The position numbers and the translations under genes are program-made. A stretch of DNA of 64,000 nt, from positions 248,001 to 312,000 of the forward strand of contig OZ345382.1 of the NCBI GenBank assembly GCA_977006965.1, in the 5' to 3' direction. Shown piece after piece: positions 44,620 through 55,123 of this stretch. Position 1 is the stretch's first letter. Every line of letters begins with the position of its first letter. The notes under the pieces are model-generated. The model saw nothing but the letters and a program-made list of their open reading frames with translations. It did not search any database and was not told the origin of the DNA. The DNA comes from Phymatolithon calcareum (Eukaryota > Rhodophyta > Florideophyceae > Hapalidiales).

Positions 44620-45186
44620 CTTAAAAATTGACGTCATCTGCGATAAAGAAAGAAAAAAAGTTCCTTCGAACGTAAAGTAAGAATTTGGTGAACCATTCAT
44701 TGCCTTTCGACCGAATGGCCCCCTTTCTTCATGAGACAACAGTTTGAAGACGAAAAAACCCAAAATAAGCTTTTTGCTATGCAGCAAGATCATCATCGAG
44801 TTCATGAAAAACGAAGGTCTGTTCTGATGTCAACACACGAGTAGTTCAGAAGAGGTTCCGCAAGACAAGATGTCTAGTAGCAGGGACGCCCGTAGCGAAC
44901 CGCACAAGAATATAGGATGTTTGGGAGTACGAACAAAGAAAATTGGTTTTTTCTAACGTGAACTGAAAATGACAACTGTAAAGACGTGGACCTCTTTGAC
45001 ATCGTTTCGGTTAGTTGTGGTCGAACGAAAAAGTCAATTTCGTACTTTGTGTAGGGAAATTCAGTGCCAACAAAAAAAAATTTTTACAACTGTTTAGTTG
45101 TTTATTTGAAAGCCCTCATTAACACTCCTAAGACTGTACGGGAGCAGCTTTTAGTAACTTGTTCATTCTAGTATATCGCCTGGTCC
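44620..45186. other. Transposon flank with a shared 5' block
   Basis: 44947-45025 matches 48215-48304, the sequence before the recombinase ORF (GAAAATGA, CGTGGACC, CATCGTTTCGGTT, GTGGTC). Toward 45186, on the minus strand, is the 3' flank of an AFG-ALD copy with AATAAAC. Confidence 0.5.
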
Positions 45187-45405
45187 CTAATACAGGGACT
45201 CGTTGTTTTCCATATTGTCAATTATGGTGACGCTGTAGAGTAGTATGGAGTCTAGTGCCTTTTCCGTTCTTATCATTTCTCCGGAGTCCAGTTCATACTT
45301 TGTTAGGTTCATACGTATGGTCTCCATGTGGCGCTCTGCTGCCGTTCCACAGCCATGGACGTCCTCTAGGCCCAGGCCGTCAAGATTCAAGACCTTTTGG
45401 AACAA
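45187..45405 (-). mobile_element. AFG-ALD module fragment
   Basis: Minus-strand frame ending at TAG 45187: LEDVHGCG...ERHMETIRMNLTKYELDSGE, then RTEKALDSILLYSVTII. It aligns with LEDKFGEI...LHTVETSLARYQLTGEE and TEEALDQLLFF at 49200-49390. It is cut off by the reverse-transcriptase element that starts near 45405 on the other strand. Confidence 0.6.
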
Positions 45406-47509
45406 TGAGCTCGACAAACTAGCCAAGAAGCGAACTCGATTGTACAAGATTTACAAAAGAACCGAGCTTGAAAAGGACCGGCTTGCCCTCCGAGAAATTA
45501 AGACACAAATCCAAAAGAAAGTAAGAAAAGCGAAACGTGAGCAGTTTGAAAGATACCTTGATGGAGTGGAAGAACTGGGTCCCACTGAGGCAGCCAACGT
45601 TGCAAGCAAAATTATGAAGTTAAAAACAAGAAGAAAAGGGTCGAACAAGGCAATCGGAGCTCCAGTACATCCGAGCAAATTCTCTGCGTATATTTCTAAT
45701 GTGTGCAAGGCTGAAAATGACTGGAATGTGGCACTAAAGGCTTTTACAGTCAACAGGGCAATGAGGCGGCACATTACTAGGGCATTCAGCCGAGCACCAA
45801 AAGGGAAGGCGGTCGGCCCTGACGGAGTGGCAGTTGAAATGATGCATGCGAACAAGGAGGCCGGATTGAGTATATTGATAGCCTTATGGGAGACATGTGG
45901 AAGGCTCAAATGTCTTCCGCGAGCGTGGCATCAAGCTACTCTGATCCCTCTGTACAAGAAAGGCCCACCCCATGTTGCAGCGAACTACAGACCTATATCG
46001 CTATTAAGCCAAGCCAGGAAAATCATCGATTCCGCACTCGACCCATACATAAGGGAACACTACCGTTTCAACAGTGCCCAGCTAGGTTTCCGAAAAGACA
46101 AGAGCACATATATTGCGATACTCCGTGCAAAATGTGCCATGATAGATGGGCATCCTTTTGTCGCGGTTCTTGACCTCTCTGCAGCATATGACAGGGTGCC
46201 ACGAGACATCCTCATGAAAAGACTCGAGCAGAAGCTACCCGACGAAATAGCAAGGATGGTGGCATATCTTCTGAAACCCTCGTGGGTTACGTCAGCAGGC
46301 GATGATACACGAACATGGTGCATTATCGATCGAGGAGTACCTCAAGGGTCCCCACTGAGCCCGTGCCTGTACAATATCTTCATAGATACATTCGCGGAAG
46401 CGGTCTCCAACGTCCCCAGCGACGTCTCTGAAAATCCAGCGCAACTGTTCGCTGACGATGTCCAGCTGCAATCAAAGGATGGAGAAGGAATGCAGAAGCT
46501 ACTTGATATAGCGACTACCTGGGCGAAGGAAAATGGTATGACCTGGAACACAAAGCCAGGAAAGAGCGAGATCCTTAAATACAAGGGACTCAGGAAACAC
46601 ATCTTCCACATTGCGGGTCGAGTTCTTCATCAAGCTTGGAGGCTCTCGTATCTCGGTATAAGCATGAACCACAAAGGCGTAACAGACGACATGGCGTTAT
46701 CAAGAGTACGAAATGCAGTGGGGTGCATACACAAACTGCGGGATATTGGAGTCAATGTTCGAGGCTTTCAGCCTGTGACATGCATTAGAATCTTCAAGTC
46801 GCTTATTTTGCCAAAGTGGGAGTACGAACTCCACGTCACGCCTCTGACAAAGCGATTACAATCAGCAATCGAATCTGCAGAAGGTTTATTCTTCAAGTAT
46901 GTTTTTGGGACATATGCCCAGCACCGCCATGGAAGAATGCGAGTTCTGTGCCGACTAGAACCACCTGCCATGAGGAGAAGACACCAAGCAGAAAGGTTCT
47001 CTGCGAGTCTTGTGAAACAGAAGAAGCGCCTCGACGAAGCAGATGAGTATTCTGGGAGAGATGAAGACATTAAGGAGGCAATCAAGGACATAGAGTGCCT
47101 CAAGAAATATGAAGATCTGCAGCAAGCTCTCGACAAAGCCAAGGAGGGCTCAGTCTCAAAGAAAGGGCGACGAAAAGAAAGAATTGAGTTATGGGCAGAG
47201 GAAGAAGAGGGAAGATCGCTCGAGATACCAACTGATTCGAACAATCTACCGATGGTTCTCCGCGTAAGAGAAAGATCTACACGGTTGCGATGCCTACGGC
47301 TGATATTCAATAGAGCACCTCTTTGGAGAAAATCAGTACTTGGTGCATACTTTGGTGTCACAGCCGTGATTGAGCTGGTCGCGCTCCAACGCATTCTATC
47401 TTCATCCAAGATTAGTCCTGAAATTGAATATGAATGTAAGCGACTAACTGGAGCACTTGTTGGGAGAGAAATACGAATCAAGGATGTACTGAACAGTCAA
47501 ACTACGTGA
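45405..47509 (+). mobile_element. Non-LTR retrotransposon reverse transcriptase ORF, 5'-truncated
   Basis: The open frame runs 45245-47509, but retroelement sequence starts about 45405 with FWNNELDKLAKKRTRLYKIY, the usual linker before RT. Polymerase boxes follow in order: WHQATLIPLYKKG, NYRPISLLS, AQLGFRKDKST, VAVLDLSAAYDRVP, GVPQGSPLSPCLYNIFI and the active site FADDVQL (Phe in place of Tyr), then the thumb RLSYLGISMNHKG. The C-terminal 200 residues are Lys/Glu-rich with no RNase H. The endonuclease domain is missing, consistent with 5' truncation into the AFG-ALD fragment. The frame is otherwise intact, so the insertion is young. Confidence 0.92.
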
Positions 47510-48387
47510 GCTTAGAAAATCGTGCGAAAGCGGCCCTGTCACTCTTCAAGAGAGGCCTTGGGAGCTTTTAAAATAAATCAACACATATCCTGCTGCCGTT
47601 CCGAATGCATTCGATACTAGCGTCGTGCTCACTTGAGGGAACCTTCCGCTTGCGTATTAACAAAATTTTTCTGCGCAAACGGCGTGTTTGCTCTCGTTTA
47701 CAAAAACAATTTCGAATACATCCAATGGAAAAGAAAAATAATTTTTCTTTTTACATTTATGTATAGTGACATCACTATATTTTTCAATAGAAGTCGGTGA
47801 ATTTTTAAAAAAAATAATTGGCCTCTATTGTTTTTGTGGACGCGAGAAACACGAGCTGCTTTCATGTAACTGACGTGAACTTGGACCGATAAATATTTAA
47901 TAGTTCATCTGAAGTGGAGCATTTTCAGCGCTCATATCACTTTCATTCAAACTGAGTTCTATTGGCCAGATGATCTTCTAAACCCGGTCAACCTTCAACT
48001 TATAAAACCTGATGCTGGAAAAATAAGTTGGAAGCTTAAATTCGATTGTTTATTTTAATGTGATGAGGATTTTATAAGTTGTAAATCACTACATTATTCC
48101 TCGGAGAGGAGAACAATATAACTTCGATTTTCTAAAGAATTTGAGAAGGGTAAGAGGAAAAAATAAGTTTTTTCTCACTTAATTTTTGTGCAGAGGTAAG
48201 AATAAAAGAAGTTAGTTTTTTCTAATATTTTGAAGACTTGAACCGAAAATGAAAACAGCGTAGGCGTGGACCGCTTCATCATCGTTTCGGTTCGTAGTGG
48301 TCCAGTGAATCATCCTGCAGTTGGCAGCATTTAAACACCGGGGATGTAAGATAGAAGAAAGAAGGACGAAACGCAGAGAGAAGCGAT
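47510..48387. other. Flank with repeated terminal motif
   Basis: Copies of a roughly 26-nt motif (TTTTTGTGGACGCGAGAAA) lie at 47828-47853 and, inverted and diverged, at 47673-47710. The 5' block shared with 44947-45025 is at 48215-48304. No gene. Confidence 0.5.
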
Positions 48388-49392
48388 ATGGATCATGCAC
48401 CGCAATGCATCCACGACTCCGAGGATGACTCAGATGAGTTCGTCCCCGAAACTCCCCCGCCAATGGAAAATCTGTCCAATATCTATGCGAACAAACCTTC
48501 CGTCGAGAATCCTTCTACCAACAATCCCTACTCCAGCAATCATTCCCCCAGCAGTCCAGGCGCCGGCAACTCTCACGTCAAAGATAATCCTTCCAACACA
48601 CCACCCGCATCCAATCCTACTGGCAACAATCCTCACGCAAACAATCCATCTACCGACCATCCTTCTGCCAAGAACCTTCATCCACTAAATCATCCTGGCG
48701 ACAACCCTCATGCAGACAATCATCCAGACGGCACATTTGCTATGCTTCAGCCATCTTCCGAAGCTATGGCATTGCTCGGAATGAAAGTCAATCCCAATAC
48801 GGAAAGCAGCACAAAGTCCGCGATAACGGCTTGGGCGAAGGTTCTGTTCAGAGCAGAATATGAAACGTTCAAACAAAATACAAGCTCTGCGGATGAGAAA
48901 GCGGCGTGGATATGGTCATTGCTGAAAGAGAAAGTACTGGCCGGATATGACGGCGGGTCAACTCTGCTGCACCAAGCTTTGCGAAATCTAAATATCGCCT
49001 TGGGAGAATTTTGCGTTCACTACAGGACAAGTGATGGAAAACGATTGTCCCCGTCGACACTCGTGGGATACGTTCATGGTATTAATCGATTTTTCAAGGA
49101 CCATGGTGTCGAAGTGGATGTGCACCGTTATTCGATTTTCAGGGATAAGGACACTGGGTTTTACCAAGTACGTCATCGTCAATTGGCGGTGAAGTGGGCG
49201 TTTGGGAGATTTCCCCCACTGAGCACGACACTACTAGAAGACAAATTTGGCGAAATCATATCAAGGCTATTGCACACGGTTGAAACGTCTTTGGCGAGAT
49301 ACCAGCTGACCGGAGAAGAGACCAAGAAGACCGAAGAAGCACTGGACCAGCTACTCTTCTTTACCAGTGCCTTTCACGAAGACATGGAATAG
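48388..49392 (+). CDS. Crypton-like tyrosine recombinase N-terminal ORF fused to AFG-ALD module
   Basis: A 334-residue ORF with ATG 48388. Residues about 28-115 are Asn/Pro-rich imperfect repeats (NPSTNNPYSSN, NNPHANNPS). About 130-255 is the helical core-binding domain of a tyrosine recombinase: AITAWAKVLFRAEYETF, then the box SDGKRLSPSTLVGYVHGIN and FFKDHGVEVDV. The last 75 residues are the AFG-ALD module (AVKWAFGRFPPLSTTLL, YQLTGEETKKTEEALDQLL). At 49168 a good splice donor (CAA|GTACGTC) lies just before the module. Splicing to 51391 would attach the catalytic domain instead. A 3' flank with stem CCCACATCCG/CGATGTGGG and TTTAATAAA follows. Confidence 0.7.
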   Translation: MDHAPQCIHDSEDDSDEFVPETPPPMENLSNIYANKPSVENPSTNNPYSSNHSPSSPGAGNSHVKDNPSNTPPASNPTGNNPHANNPSTDHPSAKNLHPLNHPGDNPHADNHPDGTFAMLQPSSEAMALLGMKVNPNTESSTKSAITAWAKVLFRAEYETFKQNTSSADEKAAWIWSLLKEKVLAGYDGGSTLLHQALRNLNIALGEFCVHYRTSDGKRLSPSTLVGYVHGINRFFKDHGVEVDVHRYSIFRDKDTGFYQVRHRQLAVKWAFGRFPPLSTTLLEDKFGEIISRLLHTVETSLARYQLTGEETKKTEEALDQLLFFTSAFHEDME

Positions 49393-49645
49393 AAAAACAA
49401 AGGATAAGAATTGCGAGCTCGAATCGCCGCTGAGCGCATAGAGGACTCTAAGCTTTTCCCACATCCGTCCGATGTGGGTTTTTGCAGCTAGGGCCACGAT
49501 ATACAATATTGCGGAAGAAGCATATATGAATGTTATACTATGCTACAAGGCTGTAGCAACTGAAACGCATCTCCCTTACAGTCTAAAGAGTGTTACTGAG
49601 AGCGTTTAATAAATACTACTAGAAAAAACTGGGTTTTACCATTTT

Positions 49646-51272
49646 CTAGTGTCTATTTGACGGAAATTTTCCCTCAATTGAGGGAATGAGATTTACATAA
49701 TTTTTGCACACACATCTACTCACTATCGGTCGCATCGAATGCGTACAGCTCATGGATATCTTCAACATGCTTAGCGAAACAATTCCTACCAGTAGAAGTA
49801 CCGCAAACATATAGTGCTGCACCGTCGAGCCTATTACATGATGAGCACACAAGAGTTGTCTTCTTGACTTTGCACACTCTGCAGTTGTTTTGCACAGAAA
49901 AAGTAGTCATCATGCCATTCGCGGTTTTCCTTTTCTTTGTCGTCGGCGTTAAGTGGGTTCCAACACCACTCCCAGAGGCTAGTGAACGTTCAGGAGTAAC
50001 TGAACGTCGACGCGTATTGCGCGCATTGAAGGAGTTATCGATAAGTTGCTGAGCCAGTACTTCATAATATCTTCGCTGCGTTATGTGGTCCTGCGACTCT
50101 GGATGAGCTCCAGAGAACAGAAGCCAGCTATCAACCAGGCAGATTGACAGAAGTGATGTGCTCACTCGAAATGACCAGTCGTGGGTGCGTACTTTCTTCT
50201 CCATGTCCAAACCATCTTGTCGACATCGATTGTGCCTGTCGATTTGCTCGAACGCAAAGTAATATGTCTCGCATACTTCAGGTTGGGACACGGACAGTTC
50301 GACACGAGAAGGTCCATTGTCAAGCTGACTTGAGGAAACATGGACAAGAAGCAATCGTACGGAGTATGGAGCCCAATGCCAGCATTTTCGGATAAGTAGT
50401 CTCCGTTGACAGTGCGAACTCTCCAGAACTGACGGGGAACCCTTCCCCCAATCGGGCATAGCACCTTCCTCTCATACCATGCCACGCCATGAGCAACAGT
50501 ATTCGGCTCGCGGTCGGGTGTGAGGACATCAAGCTCCTCTTGTGACGCTTGGTCCCAAGAGCCTTGCAACGCGTAGCCGAGAGAGCCAGGGCGAGGTCGT
50601 TCAACGCTTCTGAGAGTTTATTCCGAGCTTTTGAGGGCTTTTGAAGAGCTTTTGGTTGCCACTGGAGTCATTGAGCTGGCGTTTCGCGATGAAGATTGGC
50701 GCAGGTGAGTACTGTAAGCGGGCCTTGGCGTTGACGCGCTTTGTCGCTGCTGGTTCGGTTCAAGCTGCTGATCGACTGAAATATCATCGTCAGCGCTCCC
50801 TGCTTTGATGTTAACAATCTTAACTGTCTAAATCTTTTTCTTCATCACCGGTTGCCCAACTAACACTCATTTCACGCGAAGTGATGTGCTCGCGCGACCG
50901 TTAATTTCGTCCACAAGTACCTCTTGAACTGTGCCGTTCACCTTTTTCGACTTGGAAAAGGCCCCATATAGTCTGCAGCACTCTGCGAGACTGGTTACAG
51001 ACGTTGCTTTTGAGTGTACGGGTGCACCGACCACTCGGCGCGGGTCTTTTTCTCGTGGCATGGTGGATGTGATTCTTGTAATTGACCAGCACATTTTCGT
51101 TTCCAGAGCCGAGCGAAGCTTTTATATCCTATTAGTTCCGGTACTCCTCACGCAGAGCACGACCCCGCCTTACTAAATGTGGCGCGAATGACCCGTTCCG
51201 CATTCTTTTTACAAACTTTTTTGAGCTTTTAAAACGCCCCTCAATTGAGGGGGTTCGTCAAATAGACACTAG
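49646..51272 (-). mobile_element. piggyBac-like DNA transposon with 17-bp TIRs, decayed
   Basis: Perfect 17-bp inverted ends CTAGTGTCTATTTGACG (49646-49662 and 51256-51272), each with a subterminal palindrome CCCTCAATTGAGGG (49671 and 51238). If the outer CTAG is a target duplication, the true ends start TGTCTATTTGACG. The minus strand encodes transposase fragments: an N-terminal piece near 50870-51090, then 50460-49716 with QIDRHNRCRQDGLDMEKK and STSLLSICLVDSWLLF. These are followed by a C-terminal Cys/His finger (CRVCKVKKTTLVCSSC...CFAKH). This is the layout of DDE_Tnp_1_7 (piggyBac) transposases. Frameshifts between the pieces show it is dead. The TTAA duplication usual for piggyBac is absent. 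Confidence 0.65.
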
Positions 51273-51390
51273 AGAATATTGTGAGCGACTAACAGGCTGT
51301 TGGAGCTCACAGGCAGCCTTACAATATTCTCAGTGACATGGATGTTGAAAAGATTTTGGAAACTACAATCCCAAACAACCCTTTCAATTA

Positions 51391-52190
51391 GAGCCAGCGT
51401 TTGCTTCTGGTTATGAGTTTGCTTCATGGAGTACGGAGTGAGTCCAACCGTCTTCTGAAATGGTCTAATTTTTTTCACGAGTTTGGCGAAAACGGCGAGC
51501 CAACCATTCGGTACGAGGGAAGTCGAGTCCTCCGATGGAACATCAAAGAACGCGAAGGGTGGGATCGCAGCGGTGAAGGATATGCCCACTGTAATCATCA
51601 TCTATGACGAGGAGCTCGCCTTTGGAGTTAACCCGTATGCAGTTATCAAGGAGCACCAAGAGCTTTGCAGCAAAACGACTAACAACGAGGACTTCTACTT
51701 AACACCGAACCTTGAAGCAACGTTAAAAGACAAGTTTTTAAAGAAGACTCCAATTGGGCGGAATCAGTTCCAGCGAATGTATGAAAAGATGTTTCAAAAC
51801 GACGGCGTTCGCGGCATAGGGCCACATGATCGCCCAGTACCACATAGTCTCAGAAAGACGCTAATCCGGAAGCTACTGCAAAATGGGCACTTAGAGACCT
51901 ACATACGAATGCGTACCGGTCACAAGAGCCCTGGAAGTCTCGTATCGTACGTGAATATTCAAGGCGAAGAAGCGCGACTGCAGCAGCAAAGCATACTGAA
52001 ACGACGCCCAGGCCCTGAACTTGCCTCGCCTGCACCAAGCAGTGAAAAAAAGGTTTGCACCGATCCCACGACGTCGGCTCCTCAACTTGGCCCAGAGTCA
52101 ACAAATCCCGATCTCAAGGATCAAAGTTCAGTATTCAAAAACGTTTCCGCAAATGGCAATGTAACAATTAATTACTATGTCAACCGTTAG
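51391..52190 (+). pseudogene. Crypton-like tyrosine recombinase catalytic domain, frameshifted
   Basis: Starts after an acceptor-like TTTCAATTAG. Box I reads LLHGVRSESNRLLKWSN (catalytic Arg). A frameshift near 51540-51590 moves to the frame with DMPTVIIIYDEELAFGVNPY and box II PHSLRKTLIRKLL (HxxR), MRTGHKSPGSLVSYVNI (His/Tyr). These R-H-R-H-Y residues define tyrosine recombinases; cryptons are the eukaryotic transposons built on them. The C-terminal about 70 residues are low-complexity and end GNVTINYYVNR. It belongs with the ORF at 48388 and is separated from it by the 49646-51272 insertion. Confidence 0.75.
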
Positions 52191-52372
52191 AGGTAGGCTC
52201 ATCTAACTGCAAAAATTCGGAGTGAACTAAGAGTTACTCTTCAGAGATGCAACTAATAAAACTTTGGGAAGTCTTCTGCAAAATACAACCTAAGGATCAT
52301 CAATAGAAGTAGTCATTTTTGTTCTTCGTGTATGGGCCTGCTATTGGCGACAAACTTGTACTTCGCAAACGG

Positions 52373-52400
52373 CGTGTTTTCTCGCGTCCACAAAAACAAG
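52373..52400. repeat. Terminal motif, right copy
   Basis: Reverse-complement match of the motif at 47828-47853 (CTCGCGTCCACAAAAACAA). The two could bound a 4.6-kb element carrying the recombinase; see findings. Confidence 0.6.
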
Positions 52401-52618
52401 TCGTATGTGTACCGTAAGAGCAAGTCTACTGCTTCAGCTGCGCATCGGGCCAAATGGGCAAAAAAGTAGTTCTGAAAATAGAATGCGCAGCACGCAACTC
52501 TATCGGAGAAAACTCTTTCTCCAGTTTGTTTCAAAATTTTAAACAAATTTTAGGGATTTTCAGGTTGAATTTGAAATTATTTATGAGGACCGTCGAGTGC
52601 GAGCTCACCAACAGGACA

Positions 52619-53980
52619 ATGACGTCCTCAAGCTCTTCCTCCGACGAGGAAGCCGCCATTCTCGCAGTAGCTCTGGAAGCCGCGCAAGAGGCGGAGGAAC
52701 ATTTTCAAGAACGCTCATGGGGTGGCCGCGCGAAAGGCAGTCGCGGAAATATTAGGCGGGGTCCATGCTCGTGGTGGCGCGACTACTTGTGCGCAAACCC
52801 GGTGTATCCAGCATGGCTCTTTCGGCGCCGTTTCCGTCTACCGCTTAAGCTCTTTCGGCGCCTAGAGCGCGACCTACCTGATATCGAGCCCAAGCTTCAG
52901 CAGCGAGTCGACGCGACAGGTCGACGCGGCGCCGAGAGCTGGCAAAAGATCCTGTGCGCGCTTCGACGCCTCGGTGAAGGCGCATCGTTTCAATCTCTCG
53001 ATGACCAAGCTCGTATGTCCGTAGAGACCATGCGCCAGTCGTTTCGTGCGTTTCTCCGGGCTGTGCGTAAATGCTATGGTAGCGAATTTCTTAACCGGCC
53101 TCCTACCGTTACTGAGTTACGCGCGCTCGAACAATCGTACGCAAGCAAATTGTTCCCTGGATGCATTGGTGCTTTGGACTGTATGCATATTCGGTGGAAA
53201 AACTGCCCCAAGGCATGGAAGGGGCAGTACCACAATCCGAAGGCAAGCAAACTGGCTACAGTACAAGTAGAAGCCATGTGTGACACAGATATGTACTGCT
53301 GGCACGTTTTTTGCGGACGTCCGGGCACGAACAACGACATTACGGTCGCAGAGGCGAGCCCATTGATTCTCTCCATACTGCGCGGTGAGCGGACAATGAA
53401 GCTGCCGGGCGGGTACAACATAGCAGAAGTGCAGCGACACTGGTTTTTGTACTACTTGACGGACGGGATTTACCCGCAGTGGTCGATTTTTGTGCATCCG
53501 AATCACGCCCCGTTGACGGCAAAGGAGAAGGTAATGACAAAGACGCAAGAGGGGAGACGTAAAGATGTGGAACGTCTCTTTGGGGTGTTACAGGGTCGGT
53601 TCAAAATATTACGACACGAATTTCACGGATGGAGTGACGGTGACCTTGTAGACGTTGTGCACGCTTGTGTAATTCTACACAATATGCTGGTGCGGCTTCG
53701 CGTCGCCGGTGAGCTTGACGATGAAACCGACGAGCACGGCGTGGCAATGAGGCCTGCAGACGTCATAGAGGAGTTTTTTCACGATATTTCCCCCGACGAA
53801 AGACACGCAGAGGGCGACGGTGTGACGAGCGTTGATCCTGGGGAGTCTGCGGGGTCATGGTTGCAGCACCTGCTGGGCGTGCAGGACGCTGTCCGCGACC
53901 GTACTGCTCATCATGAGTTGCGGCATGCAGTGGAAGACCACATTTGGGCGCACACAGGTAGCATTGCGATGGATAGTTGA
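52619..53980 (+). CDS. PIF/Harbinger transposase (DDE_Tnp_4)
   Basis: 453 residues from ATG 52619; the frame opens to 52454 but the extra residues look non-coding. The RNase-H-like DDE triad is visible: Asp in GCIGALDCMHI (codon 53177), Asp in GRPGTNNDIT (53336) and Glu in RRKDVERLFGVLQ (53570). A helix-turn-helix region (ALRRLGEGASFQSLDDQARMS) precedes it, and VHACVILHNML is typical of HARBI1-like proteins. The N terminus is acidic. It acts with the Myb-like partner encoded at 54200-55123. Confidence 0.93.
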   Translation: MTSSSSSSDEEAAILAVALEAAQEAEEHFQERSWGGRAKGSRGNIRRGPCSWWRDYLCANPVYPAWLFRRRFRLPLKLFRRLERDLPDIEPKLQQRVDATGRRGAESWQKILCALRRLGEGASFQSLDDQARMSVETMRQSFRAFLRAVRKCYGSEFLNRPPTVTELRALEQSYASKLFPGCIGALDCMHIRWKNCPKAWKGQYHNPKASKLATVQVEAMCDTDMYCWHVFCGRPGTNNDITVAEASPLILSILRGERTMKLPGGYNIAEVQRHWFLYYLTDGIYPQWSIFVHPNHAPLTAKEKVMTKTQEGRRKDVERLFGVLQGRFKILRHEFHGWSDGDLVDVVHACVILHNMLVRLRVAGELDDETDEHGVAMRPADVIEEFFHDISPDERHAEGDGVTSVDPGESAGSWLQHLLGVQDAVRDRTAHHELRHAVEDHIWAHTGSIAMDS

Positions 53981-54199
53981 CACAAATGCTGGTTACGCCT
54001 CAACAGAAGAGAATGATCGGCATTAGATTGAGGGTTATTATACTTCACATCGAAGTCGGCATCACAGTCGATGAAGATGAGATGGTAATGCTATTTCAGT
54101 GGGTTCTGGTAAGGTTTGTACATCATCATGTAGCGGCGTTTTCCTCTGTTTTAGTCTTTACCAAAAAATGCATGTGGCAAGCTAGTTGAGATTAGTAAT

Positions 54200-55123
54200 T
54201 CAATCTTCACCGTCGTCACTGTTACACACTAGGTTGTCAATATGGCACCGCTCATCCGGCCCGACTACGGCTTGTGTTGGGCCGTCCACCTTGGTCTTCA
54301 CGAAGATCTCCGAGCTGAGCAACTCTAGCAACAATCTGCTCTTTTCCGGGCCATCAGGAAGAGCATTGATGCATTTGAACTTTAACTCGTGTTTCTTCAT
54401 CGCATTCTTACCCTCCATTGCCGCCGCAATGGCGGCGAGTCCAGGATGTGGCGCTGGGACTGCCGCTTTTTCCAGCCTTTTTGCTTTCTTAACACCTGCG
54501 GGGCGTCGTCTGGCGACCTTTTTCGACGGTAAGGCCGCAGGTGTATTCTCCACGTCGTCGTAATCATCCGTCAAATTGCTGTCTGACGTGCCCATTGATG
54601 CCATGGCTGTCCTACTGGATGCATTTTCAGTGTGATTTGGTGACACTGTGATCGCCGACTTCGGCGCGGCGCTGCAGCCAAATTTTGGACACAATCGCAA
54701 CACAGCCACAGCACCCATCGATCGCAGTGCGGGGCCGTCTTTGAGCACACCCAGCTTGTCCGGCCGTTTATTCCGGCTGCGGTACAGCCGCATAATGTTT
54801 GCTCGGGCGTCCTCCTCCGACTCGCCCGACACGGGCTTGGATAAGTACAATCGCTCGGCCGCCAAATACTTTTGCACTAATTTCTGGAGCGTGCGCCAAC
54901 GGCACGCCAAACTTGTTGCCAACCGCGGTTGCGCGAGTGCCTCAGGCTGGCGGTTGAATGCCGCCGCCACTTTCGCCCAAAATTCTTGGGCGTTCTGTTC
55001 GTCGTGTTCCCGAGACACGGCAACCCAGGAACGCGCTAAAGCGGTGTCTTCGTCCGGCGCGAACGACGAGCCACGGCCAACCATGGTGTTTTGGATTTCT
55101 TGCGTCGCGGTGGGCAGGGACAT
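54200..55123 (-). CDS. Myb/SANT-like (trihelix) partner protein of PIF/Harbinger
   Basis: 307 residues from ATG 55123; a GTG further upstream is not used. The N-terminal trihelix domain reads SFAPDEDTALARSWVAVSRE, EFWAKVAAAFN and SLACRWRTLQKLVQKYLAAE, followed by a basic linker (KKVARRRPAGVKKAKRLEK) and a helical C-terminal region. In this superfamily the partner binds TIR-proximal DNA and brings the transposase to the nucleus. Confidence 0.9.
   Translation of the reverse strand: MSLPTATQEIQNTMVGRGSSFAPDEDTALARSWVAVSREHDEQNAQEFWAKVAAAFNRQPEALAQPRLATSLACRWRTLQKLVQKYLAAERLYLSKPVSGESEEDARANIMRLYRSRNKRPDKLGVLKDGPALRSMGAVAVLRLCPKFGCSAAPKSAITVSPNHTENASSRTAMASMGTSDSNLTDDYDDVENTPAALPSKKVARRRPAGVKKAKRLEKAAVPAPHPGLAAIAAAMEGKNAMKKHELKFKCINALPDGPEKSRLLLELLSSEIFVKTKVDGPTQAVVGPDERCHIDNLVCNSDDGED

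Noticed and set aside
46768-47481. 237-codon minus-strand ORF
   Set aside because: Antisense of the reverse-transcriptase ORF, which has all polymerase boxes.
48480-48720. Regularly spaced AAT/CC-rich repeats, considered as CRISPR or satellite
   Set aside because: They are imperfect codon-level repeats of an Asn/Pro-rich protein segment inside an ORF; spacers and identical repeats are absent.
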